Shown: positions 8,305-16,722, numbered from the stretch's first letter. The stretch is DNA of 64,000 nt from Methanobacteriota archaeon (GCA_023393455.1 JAEWLJ010000015.1:124001-188000), one strand, 5' to 3'. Made by a program: numbers and translations. Notes: generated by a model from the sequence alone, not told the origin.

Positions 8305-8529
8305 ATGACAACTCCATCTGCACGCCCCGGCGCCTCGATAGTCGTCGTCGGGCCGACCGCCAGCATGCTTCCGGACGCATTCTTCCGGCGCGGCGTAACG
8401 ATACTCGGTGGGGATATCGTCACCCGCCCCGGCGTGGTGCTCGATACGATTGCAGAGGGCGGCTCCGGGTATCATTTCTTCGGCAGATCCGCGGAGAAGG
8501 CGACCTTCCGCCGGTTGGGGACTCCCTGA
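8305..8529 (+). pseudogene. DUF364-like C-terminal fragment
   Basis: The 74 residues include IVVVGPTASMLPDAFFRRGV and a following GGDIVTRP segment. These resemble the C-terminal Rossmann-like half of DUF364 (putative heavy-metal chelation) proteins, which normally exceed 200 residues. The N-terminal half is absent and I see no in-frame remnant upstream. The frame is still clean, with ATG at 8305, so it may be expressed as a mini-protein. DUF364 proteins commonly accompany FecCD-type metal transporters, and one begins at 8716 here, so this fragment probably belongs to that locus. Confidence 0.6.
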
Positions 8530-8546
8530 ACTTACTTTTTTGGGTC

Positions 8547-8584
8547 GGCGCAGGCAGTCGGGCACCGGGACCGGTGCCTGCGCC
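8547..8584 (+). terminator. Nested alternative hairpins after DUF364 fragment
   Basis: An outer stem GGCGCAGGCA (8547-8556) pairs with TGCCTGCGCC (8575-8584). An inner, stronger stem GGCACCGG (8561-8568) pairs with CCGGTGCC (8571-8578). The two overlap at 8575-8578, so they cannot form fully together. A run of six T (8536-8541) lies just before. It may terminate the upstream transcript or act as an RNA switch. Confidence 0.5.
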
Positions 8585-8649
8585 GGGAGACGACCCCGCC
8601 GCTCTCTTCGACCGATCCTTATTTCCGGTGGTGCGAACTGTAAATTAAT

Positions 8650-8668
8650 TTAGGTTAACAAACCTGTA
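8650..8668 (+). promoter_or_regulatory. DtxR/IdeR-like operator candidate
   Basis: TTAGGTTAACAAACCTGTA contains the arms AGGTT and AACCT and resembles the DtxR/IdeR box (TTAGGTTAG-C-CTAACCTAA), but the right half is one base closer. It lies immediately upstream of a CATATTTA TATA candidate (about 8678-8685) for the permease gene at 8716. A DtxR-family regulator is encoded in the window at 45358. Metal-dependent repression is therefore a reasonable inference. Confidence 0.4.
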
Positions 8669-8715
8669 GATTAAAGCATATTTACTTAACTATGGAGGAG
8701 AATCAATAACCCTAC

Positions 8716-9903
8716 ATGGCTGATGCGGAACCGACGAGACCATCTCATACGGCACCAACCGGCGCTCTATCGGGGACCCGGTTGCAGAGAGCCGGTGCAG
8801 CATCGACCCCGTCCGCATCAGACCGGGACCTGCCCGATTACCGGTTCCGGTTCATCCTTCTGATACTCGCCGCTGTCTCCTGCTTCGTCGGGTCGTTTGC
8901 CGTCGGCAGGTTCTCGCTCGACGTCTCCGACGCCGTTCTCATCCTCCTCTCGCCGGTCGCTTATTTCGTCGTGTCGCTGGACGTCCCGGTCCTGAACGAT
9001 ATCCTGTACATTCTCCTCTCGCCGCTCATACCCGTGGCGGAGAACTGGGACGAGTCGATGTACAGCGTCGTCTTTAACATCCGCCTGCCGCGGATTCTCG
9101 CGGCGCTTCTCGTCGGGGCCGCCCTCTCGACGGCCGGCGCCGCATACCAGGGGATGTTCCAGAATCCTCTTGTCTCTCCCGATATCCTCGGGGCATCCGC
9201 CGGTGCCGGTTTCGGCGCAGCCCTTGCCATCTACTTTTACCTCGGGACCGGGGCGATCACTGCCTTCGCGTTCGCCGGAGGCCTTGTTGCGGTCGGCACC
9301 GCGTATGCGGTCAGCCGCCTGACGAGAGGAAACCCCACCCTCGGTATGGTCCTTGCCGGAATTCTCATCGCCAGCCTCTTCTCCGCATCCACCTCCTACA
9401 TCAAACTCGTCGCCGATACCAACGATCAACTGCCGGCCATCACCTACTGGCTGATGGGCAGTCTTGCCGGCGCGACCATGGAGGACGTCTACTTTGCAGG
9501 CGTGGTGATCATCATCGGCCTCATCCCTCTCTACCTGCTCCGCTGGAGGATGAACGTCCTCACCCTCGGCGAGGACGAGGCGAAGAGCATGGGGATCAAC
9601 ACCCACCTACTCCGGCTGATCGTGATCCTCTGTGCGACGCTCGTTACGGCGGTCGCCGTCTCCATCTCCGGCATCATCGGCTGGGTCGGCCTCGTCATCC
9701 CGCACTTCTGCCGGATGATCTTCGGCTACGACTACCGGAGGATCATTCCCGCGGCGGTTATTATGGGCGGCGGGTTTCTCCTGCTGGTGGACAATTTCGC
9801 CCGGACGATCGCAACCACCGAGGTGCCGCTCGGCATCCTCACCGCGTTTGTCGGAGCGCCGATCTTTGCCTATCTGCTGATGATGGGGGGGAGACGGTCA
9901 TGA
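8716..9903 (+). CDS. FecCD-type ABC transporter permease
   Basis: This 395-residue membrane protein belongs to the BtuC/FecCD family and imports iron-siderophore, cobalamin, haem or related chelates. Conserved segments include RLPRILAALLVGAALSTAG (about 123-141), GAAYQGMFQNPLVSPDILG and the C-terminal SGIIGWVGLVIPH gate region. The first 40 residues are polar and variable. GGAGG lies at 8694, 17 bases before the ATG, which is far. The stop overlaps the ATPase start by 4 bases (ATGA), so they form one operon with the binding protein at 10831. Confidence 0.93.
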   Translation: MADAEPTRPSHTAPTGALSGTRLQRAGAASTPSASDRDLPDYRFRFILLILAAVSCFVGSFAVGRFSLDVSDAVLILLSPVAYFVVSLDVPVLNDILYILLSPLIPVAENWDESMYSVVFNIRLPRILAALLVGAALSTAGAAYQGMFQNPLVSPDILGASAGAGFGAALAIYFYLGTGAITAFAFAGGLVAVGTAYAVSRLTRGNPTLGMVLAGILIASLFSASTSYIKLVADTNDQLPAITYWLMGSLAGATMEDVYFAGVVIIIGLIPLYLLRWRMNVLTLGEDEAKSMGINTHLLRLIVILCATLVTAVAVSISGIIGWVGLVIPHFCRMIFGYDYRRIIPAAVIMGGGFLLLVDNFARTIATTEVPLGILTAFVGAPIFAYLLMMGGRRS

Positions 9904-10703
9904 GTCTGGAGATCTCCCACCTCTCCTTCGCCTACGGGAGGCACACCCGCCTGGTGCTCGACGATGTCTCGTTCTCGGTGAAGGAGGGAGACCTCCTCGC
10001 CGTGCTCGGGCCGAACGGCGTCGGGAAGAGCACGATGTTCCGGTGCATCCTCGGGTTTCTGCGAAACTACCGGGGCAGCATCCGGCTGAATGGTCTGGAT
10101 ATCAAGACGCTCGATCACAAGGAGATCGCAAAGCATGTCGCCTACATCCCCCAGTCGACGCATCCGGTCTTCAACTACACGGTGTTGGATGTGGTCCTGA
10201 TGGGCCTGACCAATCAGGTGCGTCTGCTTGGTACGCCGAACCGGAGCCACATCGATGAGGCGTACGCGGCGATGGAGAACCTTGGGATCGCCCATCTCCG
10301 GGATGCAGGATACGGTGAGATCAGCGGCGGCGAGCGGCAGCTTGCCCTGGTCGCCCGTGCGCTTGTGCAGAAGGCAAAGATCCTGATTATGGACGAGCCG
10401 ACGGCAAACCTTGACTACGGCAACCAGTTCCGGGTGATGTGCCGGATATCGGATCTCGCGAGAGACGGCTACATCATCATCCTCTCGACCCACAACCCGG
10501 ATCATGCATTTCTGTACGCGAACCGGACGCTGATGATCTACGGCGGGAGGGTGATCGCCGAAGGAACGCCTGAGGGTGTCCTGGACGCAGGCCTGATCAA
10601 GGATGTCTATGGTGTGGATGTACATATCGAGGATTACCAGTACGGCTCACGCCGCCACAAACTCTGTATTCCGATCGACGGCGGCATCGGGAAGCATGGA
10701 TAG
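9900..10703 (+). CDS. FecE/BtuD-type ABC transporter ATPase
   Basis: This 267-residue ATP-binding subunit powers the FecCD permease. The Walker A motif GPNGVGKST is at 37-45, the Q-loop is YIPQS, the signature is SGGERQ, Walker B is ILIMDEPTANLD and the H-loop is STHN. All catalytic residues are present and the length is normal for the family. Its ATG overlaps the permease stop. About 127 bases separate it from the binding protein gene, which has its own AT-rich promoter-like region. Confidence 0.95.
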   Translation: MSLEISHLSFAYGRHTRLVLDDVSFSVKEGDLLAVLGPNGVGKSTMFRCILGFLRNYRGSIRLNGLDIKTLDHKEIAKHVAYIPQSTHPVFNYTVLDVVLMGLTNQVRLLGTPNRSHIDEAYAAMENLGIAHLRDAGYGEISGGERQLALVARALVQKAKILIMDEPTANLDYGNQFRVMCRISDLARDGYIIILSTHNPDHAFLYANRTLMIYGGRVIAEGTPEGVLDAGLIKDVYGVDVHIEDYQYGSRRHKLCIPIDGGIGKHG

Positions 10704-10830
10704 CGTGACTTTAAGTGGGTGGCACGATGGTTAATGTATTTTTCTTTACTTACTCAAAATTATAAAGTATTATGTTTAACATTATCCAGATCATTCGTGT
10801 ATACAGTTCCCGTTCTCGGGAGGTACACGT

Positions 10831-12027
10831 ATGAAGACAGTGATGAAGTTCCTCATGATTCTTGTTCTCCTCTCCGGCACCGCCGTCACATTCTGCGGCG
10901 CCGCCGACGCCGGGGAGACCCGGACGTTCGTCGACGACGTCGGCCGGGAGGTTACCCTGCCGGTCGAGATCGACGCGGTCTCGCCGTCCGGCCCCCTGAC
11001 ACAGATCGTGCTCTACTCGCTCGATCAGGACCTCTTCGTGAGTGTCTCGAGCGAATTTACCGATGCCCAGGCGAAGTACATCGATCCCCGGCTTCTGACG
11101 CTCCCGGTCACCGGCCAGTTCTACGGCTCCAAAGCCTCGACCATGAACCCCGAGTCGATTATGGAGCTGAACAAGCAGCTCAAGATCGACGTGGTTCTGG
11201 ATATCGGCGAGGCAAAGCAGACCATGAAGGCGGATCTCGATGATATTCAGTCGAAGACCGGTGTGGCGTTCGCGTTCGTCACCCAGAACAGACTCGAGGA
11301 TATTCCCGGCTCCTACGTGAAACTTGGCGAACTTCTCTCCCGCCCGGAGCGCGGCCAGGAACTCTCCGACTACGTCACCACACTCCTCGCCGAGTTCGAT
11401 GTCGGCATGAAGGAGGTCGGCGAGAATAAAAAATCCCTGATCTACGTGACCATCATCGACGGCAACTCCGTATCCATGATCGGAGAAGGGTCGTACCATG
11501 CCGAGGTCATCGATTATCTCGGCGAGAACCTCGCAGAGCCCGCGAAGACCGGCAGCGGGACGGGCGACGAGTATACAATGGAGGACATCATCCAGTTGAA
11601 TCCCGACTACATCATCGTGGAATATGCCGACGGGCATGCCAAGTACAACGCGATCATGACCGACCCGATGTGGCAGTCGCTCTCCGCGGTCAAGAGCGGC
11701 AATGTGTATGAGGCGCCTAACGGCCCCTACAACTGGATGGGCGGCCCGCCGTCGATTCAGCGGCTGCTCTCGATGATCTGGCTCGGCAATCTGATGTACC
11801 CGGACGTCTTCGACTACGATATCGACGATCGCGTCAAGGAGTTCTACTCGCTGTTCTTCAAATACGACCTGACGGATGCGGAGCTGGACGACCTGATGGT
11901 GTATGCAAGACCCGCCCCGGCCTCTGCGTCGGCACAGGCAACCACGCAGGCCCCGGCCCCGCTCTTCGGCTTTCTTGCAGGTCTCGCCGCGGCAGCGGTT
12001 GTTGCCGGGAGGGGGCGTAACCGGTGA
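10831..12027 (+). CDS. Periplasmic-type metal-chelate binding protein
   Basis: The 398-residue substrate-binding protein has a signal peptide (residues 1-25, hydrophobic core LMILVLLSGTAVTF), a FecB/BtuF-like fold starting at TFVDDVGREVTLP, and a Ser/Ala/Thr-rich linker near 360-378. It ends in a transmembrane helix plus Arg-rich tail (APLFGFLAGLAAAA...GRGRNR), resembling PGF-CTERM-type surface anchors. It would capture ligand outside the membrane for the upstream permease. GGGAGGT precedes the ATG, and a TATA-like AAATTATAAAG lies near 10755. The substrate cannot be fixed from sequence. Iron, cobalamin, Ni-chelate and molybdenum-type ligands are all possible. Confidence 0.88.
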   Translation: MKTVMKFLMILVLLSGTAVTFCGAADAGETRTFVDDVGREVTLPVEIDAVSPSGPLTQIVLYSLDQDLFVSVSSEFTDAQAKYIDPRLLTLPVTGQFYGSKASTMNPESIMELNKQLKIDVVLDIGEAKQTMKADLDDIQSKTGVAFAFVTQNRLEDIPGSYVKLGELLSRPERGQELSDYVTTLLAEFDVGMKEVGENKKSLIYVTIIDGNSVSMIGEGSYHAEVIDYLGENLAEPAKTGSGTGDEYTMEDIIQLNPDYIIVEYADGHAKYNAIMTDPMWQSLSAVKSGNVYEAPNGPYNWMGGPPSIQRLLSMIWLGNLMYPDVFDYDIDDRVKEFYSLFFKYDLTDAELDDLMVYARPAPASASAQATTQAPAPLFGFLAGLAAAAVVAGRGRNR

Positions 12028-12893
12028 GTTGCATGGCGGTCGACCACATCGCTCTCTGGAACGAGCGTCACGAGGCGGCGAACCGCCAGAAGGAGACCTG
12101 GAATGACGGCAGAAGTTTCTGGGAAGACCCGGCAAACATCCGCCGGTTTGTGGACCGGCTGATGAACGGCGACCGGTCGCGTATCGTTGACCAGATTGCA
12201 GCGATGCAGATCCCTCCCGGGTCAACGGTGCTCGACATCGGCGCGGGCCCGGGAACCCTCGCCGTCCCCCTTGCTCTCGCGGGCTGCGACGTCACGGTCG
12301 TGGAGCCGTCCGCCGGGATGCGGGCCGCGATGAAGGAGTACCGGGAGATCGCCGGTGCTCCGGAGATCCGGGAGATCCCCTCCCGGTGGGAGGATGCGGA
12401 CCCGGTGGAGGTGGGGGTGCACGATGTCGTCGTCGCTTCGTTCTCGCTCGCGTTTGACGACATCGCCTCTTCCCTCAAAAAGATTGACTCGGCAGCGAAG
12501 CGGTCGGTACACCTCTTCTGGTTCCTGACGCCGGCCGCGTGGACCGGGGCGAACTTCAGCCTCTGGTCGAAACTCCACGGAAGCGAGTTCGCTGCCGAGC
12601 CGAAGGCGGATCTCCTCTGGAACTGTCTCTGCCAGCTCGGGATCTACCCGGATCTCACGGTCGAAGACGTGGATAAAGGGCAGCGCTACCCGACCGAGGA
12701 GGAGGCCGTTGCCGACTACTGTCGGCGCCTGTATGCCCGTGACGACCGGCAACGGGAGATCGTCGCGACGTTTGTGCATGAGCGGATCGTGCGGACCAGG
12801 ACCGGGTTCTGTATCCCGGGGTCATCGAAGACGGCCCATATCCGGTGGGAGAAGTCCCCCGGTGCAGGAGAGAGACCCGGCCACGTTTTGTGA
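12024..12893 (+). CDS. SAM-dependent methyltransferase (first of tandem pair)
   Basis: The 289-residue class I methyltransferase has motif I VLDIGAGPGTLAVPLA (about 69-84) and motif II VTVVEPS (90-96). The GTG start overlaps the stop of the binding protein (GTGA) and sits 7 bases after GGAGGGGG. An ATG at 12033 is the alternative. Translational coupling to the transporter suggests it acts on the imported ligand or a product of it. It is clearly homologous to the next gene, roughly half identical by eye in the N-terminal half. The methyl acceptor is unknown. Confidence 0.87.
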   Translation: MSCMAVDHIALWNERHEAANRQKETWNDGRSFWEDPANIRRFVDRLMNGDRSRIVDQIAAMQIPPGSTVLDIGAGPGTLAVPLALAGCDVTVVEPSAGMRAAMKEYREIAGAPEIREIPSRWEDADPVEVGVHDVVVASFSLAFDDIASSLKKIDSAAKRSVHLFWFLTPAAWTGANFSLWSKLHGSEFAAEPKADLLWNCLCQLGIYPDLTVEDVDKGQRYPTEEEAVADYCRRLYARDDRQREIVATFVHERIVRTRTGFCIPGSSKTAHIRWEKSPGAGERPGHVL

Positions 12894-12909
12894 TTTATCC
12901 TGAGGTAAT

Positions 12910-13800
12910 ATGCAGTATGAAACCCCCGGTGCCCCCGGCACCACGATTGACTACGTCCGTTTGTGGGACGAACAGCATGCCCGCTCTCGTGCGCAGAAGG
13001 AGAAGATGGGCGAAGAACGCGGGAAGTTCTGGTCGGACCAGGATGTGGTCGACCGGTTTGTCCGCAATGTCATCTCGGGAGACCAGTCCCGTATCAAGAG
13101 CCAGATCGCCGGGATGCAGATCCCGCCGGGCTCGTCGGTCCTCGATATCGGCGCGGGTCCGGGGACCCTTGCGGTTCCTCTTGCTCTCGCGGACTGCAGG
13201 GTCACGGTTGTCGAACCATCGGCCCCCATGGGTGCGGCGATGGAAGAGTATCGCCGGTTGGCGAACGCTCCCCCGATCCGTGTGATCCGCGGTTGCTGGG
13301 AGGATGTCGGCCCGGAGGAGGCGGGGGTGCACGACGTCGTCGTTGCCTCACGGTCTCTTGTCATGGGCGATATCCGCACCAGTCTCCTGAAGATGGATGC
13401 GGCGGCGAGGCACGCGGTGCACCTCTACTGGTTCTTCTCCTCTCCGTCCGCTTCAGGAGGCAACGACGAGCTCTGGCCGGCGCTGCACGGCGAGCCCTAT
13501 TACAGCGAAGCGAACGCCGATGTCCTGTGGAACGTCCTCTGCCAGCTGGGAATCTATGCGAACGTGCAGGTCGAGAGCCGGGACAGGAGCAAGCGCTACT
13601 CCGGTCTTGAAGATCTAAAAGAGGATTACTACACTCATCTCTCCGTTAAGGAGGACTGGCAGCGGGAGATCGTCGATGCGTTTCTTCTCGAACGGGCGGT
13701 TCCGGACGGTTCCGGGTACGTTGTTCCGGGCTGTTCGCGCTCGGCTCATATCTGGTGGGAGAAGGGTGATCCCACCCCGGATCACTCTATCTCCGTGTAA
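12910..13800 (+). CDS. SAM-dependent methyltransferase (second of tandem pair)
   Basis: This 296-residue paralogue of the preceding gene shares VLDIGAGPGTLAVPLALA, VTVVEPSA, GVHDVVVAS and NVLCQLGIY with it in the same order. It starts 16 bases after its neighbour's stop, with TGAGGTAAT before the ATG. A local duplication followed by divergence is the simplest history. Its 3' end overlaps the convergent FmdE-like gene by 19 bases. Two homologous enzymes could methylate two positions or form a heterodimer, but the sequence alone does not decide. Confidence 0.87.
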   Translation: MQYETPGAPGTTIDYVRLWDEQHARSRAQKEKMGEERGKFWSDQDVVDRFVRNVISGDQSRIKSQIAGMQIPPGSSVLDIGAGPGTLAVPLALADCRVTVVEPSAPMGAAMEEYRRLANAPPIRVIRGCWEDVGPEEAGVHDVVVASRSLVMGDIRTSLLKMDAAARHAVHLYWFFSSPSASGGNDELWPALHGEPYYSEANADVLWNVLCQLGIYANVQVESRDRSKRYSGLEDLKEDYYTHLSVKEDWQREIVDAFLLERAVPDGSGYVVPGCSRSAHIWWEKGDPTPDHSISV

Positions 13801-14345
13801 TACGATCCCCGGGCGCAGTTCCCGCAGAGAACCGCCTCTTCCGCTAAAACTTCTTTGTCGTCAAGAACCGTCTCGCCGCACCTACTGCAGCGGGTTCGGT
13901 TCTTCGGGAAGCCGGGGAGATCGCCCTCCGGGATCACGACCCTGACCCTCTGCACCCTGAAGAGATCCTCCTCCGGTGCGTCGCGCAGCATCTTTCTTGC
14001 TTCGTTCATATCCTCGGGACCGGGATTCTCCGGCCGCTCCTTTTCCAGGGCCGAGACCCTGACGGCATCCTGTGTCGCGAGGTTGATGAACGTGGCGGAA
14101 AACTTGCCGTAGGGCCGGTATTTCAGCGTGCGGCGACCGAGCGAGCACCCCGTGATCGCCTGGATTGCATCCGTGAGGCAGCGGTCGATCTCCACGTACA
14201 CGATAAGATCCCTGTTTCTCACCATCGGGTCCATGTTGAGTTCCCGCATCCCGATCATCGTCATCCGGGTCCCGAGCACGATACCTGGGCATATATCACC
14301 GTGGAACTCTTTTGCCCGCGCCAGGAGGAGATCGATATCAGGCAT
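13782..14345 (-). CDS. FmdE-family protein with C-terminal zinc ribbon
   Basis: The 187-residue protein matches the FmdE family, named from formylmethanofuran dehydrogenase loci. It has FHGDICPGIVLGTRM near 14-28, RCLTDAIQAITGCSLGRR at 54-71 and YGKFSATF. A zinc ribbon follows at 150-180 (CSRCGE...CGNC). GGGAG precedes the ATG. FmdE proteins often sit beside metal-chelate transporters rather than in fwd operons, as here. The Cys/His set in the N-terminal half may bind metal or a molybdopterin-related ligand. It is convergent with the methyltransferase pair. Confidence 0.87.
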   Translation of the reverse strand: MPDIDLLLARAKEFHGDICPGIVLGTRMTMIGMRELNMDPMVRNRDLIVYVEIDRCLTDAIQAITGCSLGRRTLKYRPYGKFSATFINLATQDAVRVSALEKERPENPGPEDMNEARKMLRDAPEEDLFRVQRVRVVIPEGDLPGFPKNRTRCSRCGETVLDDKEVLAEEAVLCGNCARGSYYTEIE

Positions 14346-15032
14346 CGTTTCTCCCTGCCATCAGTTCCGGCAACTTCATGCGGTATATGTCTCTGGCAGG
14401 GTAAACAAATAGATTTTGATTTTCCTCAAAAGTAAACTAGATTATCTTATCCGGTTTTCGTAACACCCGTCCCGGGCTGGGATCTTTCTCACAACCTTTG
14501 TGGCTGTTTCGTGAACGCCAGCCGCCACCTGGGAAAGGTTTCTCCGCACCAGGTGTGGCACCTCCCGTTTCGATCCCGGCCACCCTTTGCGGCAGGCGAT
14601 AGGCCGCCCGGCGGCAGTTCATACAAGAGGACCGATCTGCGGAAGGCATATTGGAACGGCTGCAGGGGGCGTCTCCCCCCGGCGCGTCGCGCGCCCTGAA
14701 GCGTGCGGCCTGGGCTTTGACTCCACCAAGTATCCTGGACGGGAACCCTTCGGTCTGGGTGCTCCCGTCTTCTTCCGTCGAACTCCCGACAGTCGTGCGA
14801 ACGATTGTACGAAACCTGCAGGAATTTGGTGCTGATCCTCGGTTTCGCCGCTCAATCGAGGTAAAAGAGATTTTTACGTACTCCGGCCGCCGGCGTGGTA
14901 TCGTATGGCTGTCGGCATTCCGGGTCCCGAATCGGGAAGATGGATCCCGCAGGGCTCACACGGGATTGATACAGGGCGGGCGCGGCCGTAACGCTCCGGG
15001 CCGGCACCTCTCCTCCAAAAAAATGAATTATC
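14346..15032. other. Long intergenic region without recognised gene
   Basis: About 690 bases separate the FmdE gene start from the 3' end of gltX. Several short frames exist on both strands, but they are Arg/Pro/Gly-rich and resemble no family I know. The segment holds GC-rich inverted repeats near 14665-14700. I looked for RNase P, SRP RNA and tRNA signatures and saw none. An AT-rich segment near 14400-14450 would hold the FmdE promoter. A diverged element or an unrecognised RNA remains possible. Confidence 0.4.
15017..15023 (-). terminator. Oligo-T terminator of the gltX superoperon
   Basis: Seven A residues on the plus strand give T7 in the minus-strand RNA 10 bases beyond the gltX stop. 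This is the expected end of the long minus-strand operon. Confidence 0.55.
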
Positions 15033-16718
15033 TTACCGGTGCGCGAAATACGCGCTCACCCGGCCGTCCTCGACCGAGTCTATCCGGGCAAACCCGATCC
15101 GCTCGAACTGGACGACGCTATCGGCCTCGCCGGCGACCGACGGTTCGCAGAACCCCTCGAGGCTCCCGTCCTGCCGGAGAAGCGTGCACGGGAGTTTTGC
15201 ATCCGCCGGCAGCCACTGGATGATCGGCGCCTTCTCGCGCCGGGCGTCCTCGAGCGCGTCGCCTGCGTAGGATATCCGCGGTATCTCTCCGTCCCACGCG
15301 ATAGCGACGTTGTAGAGGTCTTTCAACCGGACCATGCTCTTCCCCTCGATATCCGCCCGCGGGAGGAGGATCCTCCCTTCGGCGACGAGCGTCCTGACCC
15401 CGCGGGCGGGATCGCCCGGGTGGAGCGCCGCGTGGGCCTCGCGGTAAGGGGCGCCCTCCACCGTGACCTCGACCGGGCCGGGGACGAAGAAGTAGCGGTT
15501 CGCCTTCGGGTCGACGAGCTCCTTGTTCCGGGAGTAGAGGTTCTCCCACGAGAACGATATATCGGTCTCCCCGATCCCGATATCGACCATGGCGTTCCGG
15601 ACGGCTTCCGGCTCGATACCCCGGCGCGCGATCGCCCGCATCGTCCCGAGGTGGATGTCGTCCCAGCCGGTGTAGAGACCGCTCCCGATCCCCTCGCGCA
15701 TCCCCGACGTCGAGAGAACGACGCCCGATATCCCCATCCGGCCGTAGTGACGGTAGACCGGCGGCTTCCACCCGAAGTAGTCGAAGAGGTAGCGCTGCCG
15801 TCTCGTGTTCGCGATGTGATCCTTCCCGCGGATGACGTGGGTGATCCCGAGCAGGTGGTCGTCCACCGCGACCGAGAAGTTCATCAGCGGAAAGACCGTG
15901 TTCTCCACCCGTGGGTGGAGAGGCGCGTTCACGATCCGCATCGCCGAGTAGTCCCGCATCGCCGGGTCGGGGTGGGTGAGATCCGTCTTCACCCGGACGG
16001 TCACGTCACCCTCGTAGAACTCCTGATCAAGCATCTTCTGCCAGAGTTCCAGGTTCTCCTCAACCGTCAGCTCCCGGCAAGGACAGGCCTTCCCTTTGAG
16101 TTTGAGCTCGCGGAAGCGTTCGGAGTCGCAGACGCAGACGTAGGCGCCGCCGAGTTCGATAAGCTTCCTGCACCAGTCGTAATAGATATCGAGGCGGTCG
16201 CTCTGGTAGACGATATCGGTGATCCCGAGCCCCAGCCACTCGATGTCCTCGAGGACCATCGCGTATGCCTCGGGATCGACCCTCCTCGGGTCGGTATCCT
16301 CGACCCGGAGGACGTACCGGCCGCCGTAGCGCCTGACGTAATAGTCGTTCAAGACGGAGGCGCGGGCATGCCCGAGATGCAGCGGCCCGCTCGGGTTCGG
16401 CGCGAACCGCATCACCACGCCGTTCTCCGCCCCCTCGAGCGCGGGGAGCACCCGCGTGTGTTCGTGCGTCTCGGTGAGTTCGGCGAGGAGTTCGGGGGCG
16501 AGTTCTTCGAGCCGGCTCTTCCTCTCCGCCGCGCTCATCGCCGCCACCTCCACGATCGCCTTCCCCGCGAGCGGCCCGAGCTCCTTCGCCCGGCTCCGGA
16601 ACTCCGGGTGCTTGCCGAGCACCGTGCCGATGACCGTCCCGCTCTTCGGGGCGCTATCGTGCTTCACCGCGTTCTGCAGAGCGTAGATAAAGAGCAGACG
16701 CTCGATATCGGACTCCAT
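15033..16718 (-). CDS. gltX: Glutamyl-tRNA synthetase (archaeal type)
   Basis: The 561-residue class I synthetase attaches glutamate to tRNA-Glu, and in archaea also supplies tRNA-dependent pathways. An archaeal N-terminal helical domain (1-100) precedes the HIGH signature PNPSGPLHLGHARA and RVEDTDPRR. LSTSGMR stands in the KMSKS position, and a beta-barrel anticodon domain follows. CVCDSERFRELKLKGKACPC suggests a zinc-binding insertion. ATG 16718 is chosen over a longer frame that would overlap idsA by about 110 bases. The gene lies 4 bases after idsA, at the end of the superoperon. Confidence 0.95.
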   Translation of the reverse strand: MESDIERLLFIYALQNAVKHDSAPKSGTVIGTVLGKHPEFRSRAKELGPLAGKAIVEVAAMSAAERKSRLEELAPELLAELTETHEHTRVLPALEGAENGVVMRFAPNPSGPLHLGHARASVLNDYYVRRYGGRYVLRVEDTDPRRVDPEAYAMVLEDIEWLGLGITDIVYQSDRLDIYYDWCRKLIELGGAYVCVCDSERFRELKLKGKACPCRELTVEENLELWQKMLDQEFYEGDVTVRVKTDLTHPDPAMRDYSAMRIVNAPLHPRVENTVFPLMNFSVAVDDHLLGITHVIRGKDHIANTRRQRYLFDYFGWKPPVYRHYGRMGISGVVLSTSGMREGIGSGLYTGWDDIHLGTMRAIARRGIEPEAVRNAMVDIGIGETDISFSWENLYSRNKELVDPKANRYFFVPGPVEVTVEGAPYREAHAALHPGDPARGVRTLVAEGRILLPRADIEGKSMVRLKDLYNVAIAWDGEIPRISYAGDALEDARREKAPIIQWLPADAKLPCTLLRQDGSLEGFCEPSVAGEADSVVQFERIGFARIDSVEDGRVSAYFAHR

Positions 16719-16722
16719 GGTA

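Noticed and set aside
8692..8709. Five-codon ORF ATG-GAG-GAG-AAT-CAA-TAA before the FecCD permease as a leader peptide
   Set aside because: The GGAGG it contains is more simply read as a distant ribosome binding site. There is no attenuator downstream of it and no codon run typical of leader peptides.
10750..12225. 491-codon minus-strand frame opposite the binding protein
   Set aside because: It is a shadow of a gene with signal peptide, binding-protein fold and surface anchor on the plus strand.
14346..15032. RNase P RNA or SRP RNA in the long gene-free region
   Set aside because: The conserved core sequences of these RNAs that I know were not found on either strand.
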